The notes under the pieces were generated by a model. The model did not search any database, had not been told where the DNA came from, and saw nothing but the letters and a program-made list of their open reading frames with translations. Made by a program: the position numbers and the translations under genes. Shown here one piece after another: positions 17,677 to 26,400 of a stretch of 64,000 nt of DNA. The stretch's first letter is position 1; every line of letters begins with the position of its first letter. Source of the DNA: Rahnella victoriana (GTDB lineage: Bacteria > Pseudomonadota > Gammaproteobacteria > Enterobacterales > Enterobacteriaceae); NCBI RefSeq assembly GCF_004330295.1, contig NZ_SJOJ01000008.1, positions 1-64,000 on the forward strand, written 5' to 3'.

Positions 17677-18117
17677 TCACTTATTCAGATTCACCACAGC
17701 TTGCCTGATCGCGTATTCATAGCCCTGAATGCCGAAGCCGCAGATCACGCCGACGGAAACATCGGAAAGAAATGAGTGGTGGCGGAAGGCGTCGCGTTTG
17801 TGCACGTTGGTGATGTGCACTTCGTACAGCGGCAGGCTGACGGCAGTCACCGCGTCACGGAGGGCGACGGAGGTGTGCGTCCAGGCCGCGGCGTTCAGCA
17901 CGATCGCGTCCACCGTTCCACGGCAGGCCTGAATGCGGTCAATCAGATCGCCTTCGTGATTGGTCTGAAAGAACTCGATTTTTGCGCCGCAGCTTTCGCC
18001 GGTCTGACGGCACAGCTTTTCAATGGTTGCCAGCGTGTCGTGGCCGTAGGTTTCCGGTTCGCGGGTGCCCAGCAGGTTCAGGTTCGGGCCGTTAAATACG
18101 GCAATGTTGTAGTTCAT
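17677..18117 (-). CDS. aroQ: Type II 3-dehydroquinate dehydratase
   Basis: A 146-residue type II dehydroquinase that interconverts 3-dehydroquinate and 3-dehydroshikimate. Characteristic motifs are NGPNLNLLGTREPETYG (with the catalytic Tyr), HEGDLID, THTSVALRDA, EVHITNVHKRD with the active-site His, and FRHHS. The start at 18117 has AAGGA eight bases upstream; an earlier ATG at 18126 overlaps that site. It is 15 bp behind the amidohydrolase in the galT/galA unit. Here it probably serves quinate or shikimate-derived aromatic catabolism rather than biosynthesis, which is an inference from context. Confidence 0.92.
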   Translation of the reverse strand: MNYNIAVFNGPNLNLLGTREPETYGHDTLATIEKLCRQTGESCGAKIEFFQTNHEGDLIDRIQACRGTVDAIVLNAAAWTHTSVALRDAVTAVSLPLYEVHITNVHKRDAFRHHSFLSDVSVGVICGFGIQGYEYAIRQAVVNLNK

Positions 18118-18132
18118 CGGTGCCATCCTTTT

Positions 18133-18966
18133 TTAATAATCCGTAAATCCAAACAAATCTTTCGGCGTCTGCCACAAAATCTGCTGGCGGACTTTTTCGT
18201 CAGGGAATAATTGTTCAACCAGCATCAGCAGCGTGCCGAGATCCATCCGGTGCTCTGCGCGCAGAAACGGCCAGTCGGATCCCCACAGGCAATGCTCTGC
18301 ACCAAAGGCGTCGAGCAGGGCATGCTGATAGGCGTGTCCGTCCTGATAGGGGAAAGGCTGGCGGCTGAATTTCGCCAGGCCTGAGAGTTTCACCCAGGTG
18401 CGTTGCTGGCTGGCAAGGTTGAGCAGCGCCTGAAAAGCAGGCTGATGCAGGCCCTGTGTGACATCCGGACGCCCGGAGTGATCAATCAGCAGCCGTGTTT
18501 TGGTGCGGTTAATCAGCGGCAATAACGCCAGCAGCTGATCGTCCTGCACCTGAATGGCGGCGAACATATCGAGTTCGGCCAGTCTCCCCATCAGGTTGTC
18601 AAGATGCAGAAAGGGCGTCGTACCCAACATCGCCACATTCATGGCAATGCCGACCACACCGGCCTGTTTCAGACTGGCGAGCCGTTCAGTGCTGATATCA
18701 AAAGGCACCACGGCGATGCCTTTGAAACGTCCGTTGCCTTGTGCCAGCGCATCCAGCAGACACGAACTGTCGGTGTTATAACCCGACGTCGGGCCGACAA
18801 TCAGCGAATGGCGGATGTTGTATGCCTGCATTACGGCGCGGTAATAATCGGTGGTGCCAATCTCGTGCCCTTCCGGACGATAAGGCGTGTCCGGAAGGTA
18901 CGGGAAGCGCGCCGGATCAAACACGTGATGATGTGTGTCGATCTTGGGTTGCTCAAAAATCGTCAT
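18133..18966 (-). CDS. Amidohydrolase-2 family protein, 2-pyrone-4,6-dicarboxylate lactonase-like
   Basis: A 277-residue TIM-barrel amidohydrolase. The metal motif DTHHHVFDP is near the N-terminus; RLLIDHSGRPD supplies a further active-site His/Asp region; GSDWPFLR near the C-terminus gives the conserved Asp. The closest functional match by context is LigI, which opens 2-pyrone-4,6-dicarboxylate (PDC) to 4-oxalomesaconate. PDC is a known side product of 4,5-cleavage, so the enzyme would return it to the GalD/GalB route. It overlaps galA by 4 bp (ATGA). A different lactone or ester substrate remains possible. Confidence 0.8.
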   Translation of the reverse strand: MTIFEQPKIDTHHHVFDPARFPYLPDTPYRPEGHEIGTTDYYRAVMQAYNIRHSLIVGPTSGYNTDSSCLLDALAQGNGRFKGIAVVPFDISTERLASLKQAGVVGIAMNVAMLGTTPFLHLDNLMGRLAELDMFAAIQVQDDQLLALLPLINRTKTRLLIDHSGRPDVTQGLHQPAFQALLNLASQQRTWVKLSGLAKFSRQPFPYQDGHAYQHALLDAFGAEHCLWGSDWPFLRAEHRMDLGTLLMLVEQLFPDEKVRQQILWQTPKDLFGFTDY

Positions 18967-20225
18967 GCTTTCGCTTTACCTGCTACTGAATAGAGAACTT
19001 GTTGATTGCGGGTTTTCTGGAATTCTTCCAGCGTTTCGCCGCGCATCGCGGAATAAATATGTAAGTTGGAGACACCGACCACCGCGCCCAGTTTTTCCAG
19101 CAGGAAGAAGCTGACGCCGTAATGGATCATGCCGCGCCAGTCGAGTTCGCGCAGAAGTTGTTGTTCCTCTTCGGTCAGCTTGTTTTCGGCAAACAACGCG
19201 TGCTGATCGGTAAGGAAACGCGCGCGCCACGCAGGCTGGATCAGGCGGTGCAGGAAACGGTTAATGCGCAGTGCTTTCAGGCTGCGTGCCTGCGTGAACG
19301 GATAGGTGCCCGGCAGCTTTTCGACGCCCGCCATCTGTTGCGCGATTTTGTCACGCTGGCGCTGCTGCACGTCATACGGCGCTTCGCGTGACTGGTTCTC
19401 GAGGATCAGCGTGGCAATGCCGGTCATCGACGGCAGGTAATACGCCTGATGCAGTTTCTTCACATTGGCCGACAGCGCCCCGCGCATCACCAGCCACATG
19501 ATCACTTCCGCGCCTTCCATACCGCCTGATGTGGCAAATTCTGCCAGCGTCATTTCTGTGAGACGTTCCGGGTCGTTGACGATCATATCGACAAACTGCT
19601 CATCCCAGTCCGGGTTGTTAAAGCCGCAGCGTTCGCCGTGAACCTGATGCGACACACCGCCGGTCGCGACAATCGCCACGTTCAGATCTTCCGGAAAACT
19701 TTCAATCGCCCGGCGCAATGCCTGCCCGAGTTTGTAGCAACGACGGGCGGTCGGAATAGGGAACTGCAACACGCCGATTTGCAGCGGGACGATCTGCGTC
19801 GGCCAGCCGCCTTCGTGCGGTAACAGGGCGGAAAGCGGGGAGAACAAACCGTGATCCAGCGGCTTATCCTGGAAGAAGGACATATCGAATTCGTCCGCCA
19901 TCAGGCTGGCACCGATATGCTGAGACAGCGCCGCATGGCCTTTGACCGCAGGCAGATCGCGCGGACCACCGCCTTCGTCAGCCACTTCATACTGCTCGTC
20001 GATCCCTAAGGTAAACGCCGAATAGTGGTCGAAAAAGAACGAGGTCACATGGTCGTTAAAAATGTAGACCAGCGCGTCGGGTTTCTTTTCCTCGAGCCAT
20101 TTTTGCATCGGTGCGAAACTCTCGAAAATCGGTGCCCAGGCGCTTTCTTCCTGCTTGTTATGGTCAACCGCAAAACCGATAGTCGGGGTATGTGAAACCG
20201 CTAAACCGCCAATGATTTTCGCCAT
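18963..20225 (-). CDS. galA: Gallate dioxygenase
   Basis: A 420-residue extradiol dioxygenase, the length expected for GalA. The N-terminal LigB-like domain carries iron ligands His12 (VSHTP), His59 (NDHVT) and probably Glu240 (GGMEGAEV), plus the catalytic-type His193 (GGVSHQVHG). A LigA-like domain is fused at the C-terminus (about 300-410). It cleaves gallate with O2 to 4-oxalomesaconate. It follows the galT transporter by 104 bp and overlaps the lactonase-like gene, so uptake, cleavage and side-product repair are co-transcribed. Confidence 0.95.
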   Translation of the reverse strand: MAKIIGGLAVSHTPTIGFAVDHNKQEESAWAPIFESFAPMQKWLEEKKPDALVYIFNDHVTSFFFDHYSAFTLGIDEQYEVADEGGGPRDLPAVKGHAALSQHIGASLMADEFDMSFFQDKPLDHGLFSPLSALLPHEGGWPTQIVPLQIGVLQFPIPTARRCYKLGQALRRAIESFPEDLNVAIVATGGVSHQVHGERCGFNNPDWDEQFVDMIVNDPERLTEMTLAEFATSGGMEGAEVIMWLVMRGALSANVKKLHQAYYLPSMTGIATLILENQSREAPYDVQQRQRDKIAQQMAGVEKLPGTYPFTQARSLKALRINRFLHRLIQPAWRARFLTDQHALFAENKLTEEEQQLLRELDWRGMIHYGVSFFLLEKLGAVVGVSNLHIYSAMRGETLEEFQKTRNQQVLYSVAGKAKA

Positions 20226-20329
20226 CTTAAATCCTCAATACTTTTGTAGGGTAATCGCGGTGCTGTCACCGCGTCATGATTTTTATGTTGATGAACAGGT
20301 TTCTAATTATTAGGAGGCTAATCCGGAGA

Positions 20330-21709
20330 TTAGCGGATATTCATGGTGCGCGACAACTCCGGGATGTCAGTAATATCAACGCCTTTGATCATCTCGGCCG
20401 GGTGTGCCGCACGGTGTAAAAGGATGCTCAGGCCAGCCAGCAACGCAGGCAGGGCCAGAATAATAAAGATCATGTTTTCGCCGGAGAAAATGCCCAGCAG
20501 GATCCCGCCCATGGACGAGCTGATGATGGCACCGCTGCGCCCGATGCCGTGCATCCAGCACACGCCGGTGGCACGCATTTCTGTCGGGTAAAAGGCCGGG
20601 GAAAATGCCTGCAAACCGGTTTGCGCGCCGTTAATGCAGACGCCGCTGATGAACACCAGCAGGGCAAGAACATCCGGGCCGAAGTTGCCGATGCCCTGTG
20701 ACAGCAGGCTGACCATGCCCATCATGTAGAAACCGGCAATCACCCGTTTGGCGGTGAATCGGTCCATCAGCCCGCCAACCATCAGGCCGCCGAACGTGCC
20801 GCCTAACTGGAACAAACCGGCGACGATGGCCGCACGCTCCAGCGAGAAACCGCCGTTGCGCATGATGGTCGGCAGCCAGCCGTTCAGCAGGTAAATCACG
20901 AACAGCCCCATAAAGTAAGTGACCCACAGCACAATCGTGCCTTTGGCGTAGCCGTTGGTGAATAACTGGAAGACTTTGGCTTTCTTCTGAATCACCGGTG
21001 CCTTGAGCACGAATTTGGTGCCTTCACTGAACACGCCACCGGCGCGCGTCAGCACTTTGGCGATTTTCTCTTTCGCCACATCGCGCACCACCATGTACAT
21101 CGCCGACTCCGGCAGGATCCACAGCAGCAACGGCAACATCAGTAACGGCACAATCCCGCCGGCAAAAATCACCGCTTTCCAGCCGAAATGCGGCAGCAGA
21201 CCGGCGGCGACAAAACCGCCCGCACCGGAACCCACGTTAAAGCCGCTGTACATCACGGTGATCATCAGGCTGCGGCGGCGTTCGGGCATATATTCCGACA
21301 CCAGCGTGACGGTATTGGGCATCACCGCGCCTAAGCCGAGGCCGGTGAGAAAACGCAGAATTGCCATTTCCATCGGCGTGCGGGCAAAGGTGCTCAGCAG
21401 GCTGAACAGGGCGAAACACAAAATCGACCACATCAGCACCCGTTTACGGCCAAAGCGGTCCGCATTCGGCCCGGCAATCAGTGCGCCGATCGCCACACCA
21501 AACATCGCCGCGCCTAATATCGGCCCCATTTCCGCGCGGCTGATGCCCCAGTCTTCGATCAGCGCCGGGGCGATAAAGCCCATGACGGCGGCGTCGTATC
21601 CGTCGAACATGATGATGATGAAACACAGGGACAGAACCACCCATTGATATTTCGATATCGGGCGTTCGTCTATCCACGTTTTGACATCCACGATGGTGTT
21701 GTTGCTCAT
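20330..21709 (-). CDS. galT: Aromatic acid:H+ symporter, MFS (GalT-like)
   Basis: A 459-residue major-facilitator transporter of the AAHS family, with twelve predicted membrane segments. It has the family motif DGYD in the first helix and the loop signature GPNADRFGRKR between helices 2 and 3. It is expected to import gallate. It is the first gene of the galT-galA-amidohydrolase-aroQ unit; the operator-like motif shared with galB lies about 215 bp upstream. A short hairpin (GCTAATC-CGGA-GATTAGC, 20317-20334) overlaps its stop and may reduce read-through. The name here means the gallate transporter, not galactose uridylyltransferase. Confidence 0.85.
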   Translation of the reverse strand: MSNNTIVDVKTWIDERPISKYQWVVLSLCFIIIMFDGYDAAVMGFIAPALIEDWGISRAEMGPILGAAMFGVAIGALIAGPNADRFGRKRVLMWSILCFALFSLLSTFARTPMEMAILRFLTGLGLGAVMPNTVTLVSEYMPERRRSLMITVMYSGFNVGSGAGGFVAAGLLPHFGWKAVIFAGGIVPLLMLPLLLWILPESAMYMVVRDVAKEKIAKVLTRAGGVFSEGTKFVLKAPVIQKKAKVFQLFTNGYAKGTIVLWVTYFMGLFVIYLLNGWLPTIMRNGGFSLERAAIVAGLFQLGGTFGGLMVGGLMDRFTAKRVIAGFYMMGMVSLLSQGIGNFGPDVLALLVFISGVCINGAQTGLQAFSPAFYPTEMRATGVCWMHGIGRSGAIISSSMGGILLGIFSGENMIFIILALPALLAGLSILLHRAAHPAEMIKGVDITDIPELSRTMNIR

Positions 21710-21921
21710 AGGGTACGCTCTCTGTTTTTTTTATTAATATGTGATCGGATTAAAACTTTGAAGAAAATTTCACTGACCGGAGCAGCACGAAACACGGCAG
21801 TGATGGGTTTTTATTAAGATTATTTTATTTATTAAACAATGAGTTGGTTAATCATTGTTGTGCTTCCTGATAACCAACTTAGGGGCTGTAAAGCGCGCTG
21901 TCTGCCATAAAATCATTATGC

Positions 21922-21940
21922 GGGTATGAGTTTTATTTAT
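21922..21940. promoter_or_regulatory. Operator-like motif upstream of galT (copy B)
   Basis: GGGTATGAGTTTTATTTAT matches copy A at 16124-16142 except for one base, with the same orientation toward a leftward gal gene. The surrounding 21710-22033 is A+T-rich and holds no gene; it should contain the galT promoter. Confidence 0.6.
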
Positions 21941-22033
21941 GACGGACTGTTCGAAAAGTGCGGCAGCGGGACTGCCGCAGGGAAGAGGTTTAGCAGGAGG
22001 AGATCCGTTCGCGGGGATAAAACAATGAAATGA

Positions 22034-22873
22034 CTACGCGGGCATATCCCGGAAACAGTCGTTATCGAGGGTAAGGGTGGCGATTTTCTGCACCGGCCCG
22101 CGCATGTTGACCTGAAAATCGCCGCTGAAACGGATGGCGAGTTCACCGCCGGGCATCTGCACGGTAACGGTGTCGTCCACCAGCCCGAGCTTGCGCATGG
22201 CGCTGGCCGCCGCACAACTGCTGCTGCCGGAAGCCAGCGTATACCCCGCGCCCCGTTCCCAGATGCCGATGCGGATAGTATTGCGATCAATGACTTGCGC
22301 GAACTGCACGTTGGTACGTTTCGGGAAAATCGCCAGCGTTTCAATTTCAGCACCGAGCTGCCTGACCAGATCCAGATCCAGCTTTTCCACCCGGATCACA
22401 CAGTGCGGATTGCCCATCGACACCAGCGTTGCGCTGAGATTGTGCCCGCCAGCCACCAGCGGTAACGCGAGGGCTTCATCGCCTTCAACCGTTGCGGGTA
22501 ACGCGGCTGGCGAGAATTTTGCCTGCCCCATATCCACAATCACCTGATGCGCACCTTCGGTGACTTCGCAGCGCACCTGTCCGCCCGCCGTGTTCACCAG
22601 AAAGGGTTCATGCGTGACGCGTCCGATATCAAACAGATAGCGGGCGTAAATACGCAGACCGTTGCCGCTTTTCTCGGCTTCTGAACCGTCGGGATTAATA
22701 ATGCGCAGGGAGGGAATGTCAGCACCGTCATCGTCGATCAGCAGACCGTCGGAACCGATGCCGTAATGGCGGTCGCAGACGCGCTGAATTTGCTGATTGC
22801 TGAGCAGGGCGGCGACGCTGTGATGGCAGACCAGATAATCATTACCCAGTCCATGATAGCGGTGAAAAATCAT
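22034..22873 (-). CDS. DapF-like protein lacking both catalytic cysteines
   Basis: A 279-residue diaminopimelate-epimerase-fold protein. It matches DapF at HGLGNDY, the NPDGSEAEKSGNGLR segment, VSMGNPHCV and ERGAGYTLASGSSSCAA. In true DapF the two active-site bases are cysteines (Cys73 and Cys217 in E. coli); here they are Ser69 and Ser215. A Cys at 220 corresponds to the second, non-catalytic Cys of that motif. It is therefore unlikely to be a normal epimerase and may be an isomerase of the same superfamily as the PrpF-type GalD. It precedes galT in the same direction. The ATG at 22873 matches the DapF N-terminus. Confidence 0.85.
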   Translation of the reverse strand: MIFHRYHGLGNDYLVCHHSVAALLSNQQIQRVCDRHYGIGSDGLLIDDDGADIPSLRIINPDGSEAEKSGNGLRIYARYLFDIGRVTHEPFLVNTAGGQVRCEVTEGAHQVIVDMGQAKFSPAALPATVEGDEALALPLVAGGHNLSATLVSMGNPHCVIRVEKLDLDLVRQLGAEIETLAIFPKRTNVQFAQVIDRNTIRIGIWERGAGYTLASGSSSCAAASAMRKLGLVDDTVTVQMPGGELAIRFSGDFQVNMRGPVQKIATLTLDNDCFRDMPA

Positions 22874-23021
22874 AGTGGTATTTCCCAAATATTTATAATT
22901 GATGTGAATAGCTTTAATAGGAAATCTTGCCTGTTTCAATAGCGGCACGTAAATTCAAAATTATCTGTGCGAACTGCTTAGCTGATGTTCGTGATAGCCC
23001 GCCATTAACAAGGACTTATTG

Positions 23022-23591
23022 ATGGACATATTTAGTGTTCCACTGGCCGTTCCGCCGCTGAATATCATCACGCCGCGTCTGATACTTCGTCAGTGGCAAA
23101 ACAGTGATTTCGGGCCTTTTGCTGCAATGAATGCAGATCAGCAAGTGATGGAATTTTTCCCGTCAGTTCTGACCCGTGAAAAAAGCGATGAAATGGCGAT
23201 CCGCTGTCGGGATTTGATCACGGAACGCGGATGGGGTATCTGGGCGGTTGAGCTGCGTGAAACCGGTGAGTTCATCGGTTTCGTTGGGTTACATACGCCG
23301 GGTTACGATTTGCCGTTTACGCCATGTATCGAAATCGGCTGGCGCCTGAGGGCGGATACATGGGGGCAAGGTTATTGCACTGAAGCCGCCCGCGCCGCGC
23401 TGGATGCCGGGTTTAACCAACTGGGGCTAAACGAAATTGTGGCCTTTACCGCGCTGCCGAATGTCCGTTCTCAGGCGGTGATGAAAAAACTCGGTATGGC
23501 ATGTGATCCAAAAGAGAACTTCATGCATCCGGCGCTGGAGGAGGGGCACGGGTTACGGGAACATTGCTTGTATCGGCTAAAACGGGTCTGA
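23022..23591 (+). CDS. GNAT-family N-acetyltransferase (RimJ/RimL-like)
   Basis: A 189-residue GNAT protein. The opening TPRLILRQW is typical of the RimJ/RimL group; the acetyl-CoA-binding stretch is the GWRLRADTWGQGYCTEAARAAL region, where the usual R/Q-x-x-G-x-G/A motif is represented by TWGQGYCTEA. AAGGA lies seven bases before the ATG at 23022. Its target cannot be told from sequence. It stands alone between the DapF-like gene (divergent) and a repeat remnant. Confidence 0.88.
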   Translation: MDIFSVPLAVPPLNIITPRLILRQWQNSDFGPFAAMNADQQVMEFFPSVLTREKSDEMAIRCRDLITERGWGIWAVELRETGEFIGFVGLHTPGYDLPFTPCIEIGWRLRADTWGQGYCTEAARAALDAGFNQLGLNEIVAFTALPNVRSQAVMKKLGMACDPKENFMHPALEEGHGLREHCLYRLKRV

Positions 23592-23653
23592 CTCCCTCCC
23601 CTGCGAAGGGGAGGAGTTGAAACCAAAACCGTACGGCTATTGCAGGGGAGGAG
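23591..23653. repeat. CTCCC-type repeat, short diverged copy 3
   Basis: Begins with CTCCCTCCCCTGCGAAGGGG and ends with TGCAGGGGAGGAGC, the inverted end sequences of copies 1 and 2, but has lost most of the centre. It lies between the convergent GNAT and ROK kinase genes. Confidence 0.6.
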
Positions 23654-23660
23654 CAAACAA

Positions 23661-24590
23661 CTAACTCTGCATCCTCCCCAGTACCGATGCCCCTACTAAT
23701 CCGCCGTCGGTCAGAAATTTCCCCGGTATCAGCAACGGTTCTGTATAAGTGTGCAGCACACCGCCGCGTACTTTCTCATCCAGCGCCGCGATAAGTTCTT
23801 TCGCCGAGGCCAGACCGCCACCTGCCACGATCCGCGAAGGGCCGAGGATGTTGATCAGCAGCGCCAGCGGTTCGGCGACCAGTTCCAGCCAGGCATTCAC
23901 GGTCAGCGCACAGTCGGGATGCCCCTTCAGCCAGCCGGTCACAATGTCCAGACTGGTATTTTCCTGATGGTGGAAATGCTGATGCAGGCGTTCCATGCCG
24001 CGTGCGCCGCCGAGCATGTCGAGGCAACCGGTCTGGCCGCAGCCGCATCTGAGGCGTGGCACGGCATAATGTTTGCCGGCCAGGGTCAGCTCCGTGCGGG
24101 TGATCGCACCGTGTCCCCATTCACCGGTGACGCCACCGTGGCCGCGCACCAGCTGGCCGTTGATCACCAGACCGCCGCCGACGCCGGTGCCTAAAATAAT
24201 CGCCGCGACCACGGAATGATGTTGCGCATTACCCGCATGCGCTTCGGCGAGAGCGAAACAGTCAGCGTCATTGGCGGCAGTGACCGGGCGCTCAAGGGCT
24301 ACGCTCAGATCATTCGCCAGCGAATGGCCGGTAAACGCGGGGATATTGGTTGCCAGCATTTCACCGGTTTGCGGCGACACCAGACCGGCGGTGGAAATCG
24401 CCAGCGGAGTCCCCGCCGGTAAATCCGCGCCGTAGGTATCAATCAGATATTGCATTGCGCCGACAAATTCCTGCCATGAGGCAACGGGTGTCGGGACTTT
24501 GCCGCATTCTTCCACTTCGCCGGAACGGCGTGAAACACCAAATTTAATAAAAGAACCGCCGATATCGGCGCAAAAAACCGCAGAGTTCAT
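23661..24590 (-). CDS. ROK-family sugar kinase
   Basis: A 309-residue ROK kinase. The ATP-phosphate motif DIGGSFIKFGV is at the N-terminus, a catalytic Asp lies in the ANDADCFALAEA segment, GTGVGGGLV follows, and the ROK zinc motif is HGGVTGEWGH...CGCGQTGCLD. The substrate could be glucose, N-acetylglucosamine, N-acetylmannosamine or another hexose; it cannot be fixed from sequence. It overlaps the permease gene by 4 bp and ends a transporter operon, so it probably phosphorylates a sugar released from an imported conjugate. Confidence 0.9.
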   Translation of the reverse strand: MNSAVFCADIGGSFIKFGVSRRSGEVEECGKVPTPVASWQEFVGAMQYLIDTYGADLPAGTPLAISTAGLVSPQTGEMLATNIPAFTGHSLANDLSVALERPVTAANDADCFALAEAHAGNAQHHSVVAAIILGTGVGGGLVINGQLVRGHGGVTGEWGHGAITRTELTLAGKHYAVPRLRCGCGQTGCLDMLGGARGMERLHQHFHHQENTSLDIVTGWLKGHPDCALTVNAWLELVAEPLALLINILGPSRIVAGGGLASAKELIAALDEKVRGGVLHTYTEPLLIPGKFLTDGGLVGASVLGRMQS

Positions 24591-25453
24591 GAGCGTGTGT
24601 CCAGTAAATCTCGCAGCCCGTCGCCCAGTACGTTAAAACCAAGCACGGTCAGCATAATGGCCAGACCCGGGAACAGCGAAAGGTAAATATTTATGCCGAG
24701 GAAGTTCCGGCCATCGCTCATCATGGTACCCCATTCCGGCATCGGCGGCTGTACGCCAAGCCCCAGAAATGACAGGCTGGCCGCCGCGAGGATCACCGTG
24801 CCGGCGGTCAGGGTGGATTGCACGATAATCGGCCCGATAGCATTGCGCAGAATGTAATGCACGATGATGCGGTAATTCGACAAGCCCAGCGCCTGCGCGG
24901 CTTCCACGTATTCCATCTGCTTTAAACCCAGCGTCAGGTTACGGCTCAGACGGGCATACACCGGTATGGCAAACAGTGAAATGGCGATCAGTAAATTCAC
25001 CAGTCCGCCGCCGAGAATACTGACCACCAGAATGGCCAGTACGATGCCCGGAAAGGCAAACAGCATGTCCATAAACCACATGATGATCATGTCGGTATAA
25101 CGGCCCGCCATCCCGGCGATAATGCCCAAAGGAATGCCGATGATCATCGCCAGCCCGACGCTCAGCACCACTTCGATAATCGAAATCCGTGCACCGTAAA
25201 TAACGCGGGCAAAGATATCGCGGCCATAATCGTCGGTACCAAACCAGTGGTCGGCACCCGGCGCAAGCAGGGTATCAATCAGATCCTGTGCGTAGGGATC
25301 ATGACGGGCGATCAGCGGTGCAAACAAACCCAACAGCACGATCAGGCTGACGATAAACCCGCCCGTCGTGACGGCAGGATGACGCCATAACCAGCGGAAC
25401 AACCGCAGCGTGCGCGGTTTGCGACGGGGTAATTGCGTGATAATGGCAGACAT
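24587..25453 (-). CDS. Peptide-type ABC transporter permease (DppC-like)
   Basis: A 288-residue DppC/OppC-family inner-membrane permease. Signature features are APLIARHDPYAQDL after the first span, HWFGTDDYGRDIFARV, the EAA loop (MEYVEAAQALGLSNYRII) and the C-terminal GDGLRDLLD. Its start codon shares one base with the stop of the upstream permease (TAATG). It works with the adjacent DppB-like permease, binding protein and the double ATPase encoded at 30767-32599. Confidence 0.92.
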   Translation of the reverse strand: MSAIITQLPRRKPRTLRLFRWLWRHPAVTTGGFIVSLIVLLGLFAPLIARHDPYAQDLIDTLLAPGADHWFGTDDYGRDIFARVIYGARISIIEVVLSVGLAMIIGIPLGIIAGMAGRYTDMIIMWFMDMLFAFPGIVLAILVVSILGGGLVNLLIAISLFAIPVYARLSRNLTLGLKQMEYVEAAQALGLSNYRIIVHYILRNAIGPIIVQSTLTAGTVILAAASLSFLGLGVQPPMPEWGTMMSDGRNFLGINIYLSLFPGLAIMLTVLGFNVLGDGLRDLLDTRS

Positions 25454-26373
25454 TAATCGAACCTTATTTTTGGATTCAGGAAAGCAATCAGTAATTCACC
25501 GAGCAGGTTCATTACCACCACGCCGCAGACGGCAACCAGCGCCACGCCCTGAATCACCGGGTAATCACGATAGCGCACGGAATCCACCAGCAGGCGGCCG
25601 ATACCCGGCCAGTTAAAGACGGATTCGGTGACCACCGCGCCACCGATCAGGCTGCCGAAATTGAGCGCCACAATGGTGACAATCGGGATCAGCGCATTGC
25701 GGAACGCATGGCTGCAATAGACGGTGGTGGCGGATAACCCTTTGGCGCGCGCGGTGCGGATATAATCTTCCGACAGCACGTCGAGCATGCTCGATCGCGT
25801 CATGCGCGCCATCACCGCCATCGGTAAAACCGCCAGCGTGACGGAAGGCAGAATGTAGCTTTTCCACGATGTCGCACCGAGTAACGGCAGCCAGCCGAGA
25901 TTTACCGAGAAGGTGTTCATCGCCATCAGACCCAGCCAGAAGTTAGCGATCGACGCCCCGGCAATCGCCAGTAACATCACGCCAAAATCCGGCCAGCGGT
26001 TGCGATACACCGCGCCTATCATGCCCGCCGGAACGCCAACCGCCACCGCCAGAAAATAAGACAGAATGGCCAGCGCCAGCGTATACGGCATCCGCTCGCC
26101 GATTTCCTGCGTCACCGGCTGTTGCGACTGCAACGAGACGCCGAGATTGCCCTGCAACACGTTACCGGCGAAATGCAGATATTGCGTCACCAGCGGTTGA
26201 TCTAACCCGAGGCGAACGCGCATGGCATCAACGGCTTCCTGCGTGGCTTCAGGCCCGGCCATCAGACGCGCCGGATCCCCCGGAAGCGCGCGGATCGACA
26301 CAAAAATCAGCATCGACACGCCGATCAGGATGACCGGGAAGGCGATGAGTTTTTTGGCAAGATAGGCTTTCAT
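25453..26373 (-). CDS. Peptide-type ABC transporter permease (DppB-like)
   Basis: A 306-residue DppB/GsiC-family permease with six predicted spans. The first (about 10-28) is followed by RALPGDPARLMAGPEAT; the EAA loop is LSEDYIRTARAKGLS. It follows the binding-protein gene by 27 bp. Confidence 0.92.
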   Translation of the reverse strand: MKAYLAKKLIAFPVILIGVSMLIFVSIRALPGDPARLMAGPEATQEAVDAMRVRLGLDQPLVTQYLHFAGNVLQGNLGVSLQSQQPVTQEIGERMPYTLALAILSYFLAVAVGVPAGMIGAVYRNRWPDFGVMLLAIAGASIANFWLGLMAMNTFSVNLGWLPLLGATSWKSYILPSVTLAVLPMAVMARMTRSSMLDVLSEDYIRTARAKGLSATTVYCSHAFRNALIPIVTIVALNFGSLIGGAVVTESVFNWPGIGRLLVDSVRYRDYPVIQGVALVAVCGVVVMNLLGELLIAFLNPKIRFD

Positions 26374-26400
26374 GGCTATTTTCCACTGTAAATGCTGCGG

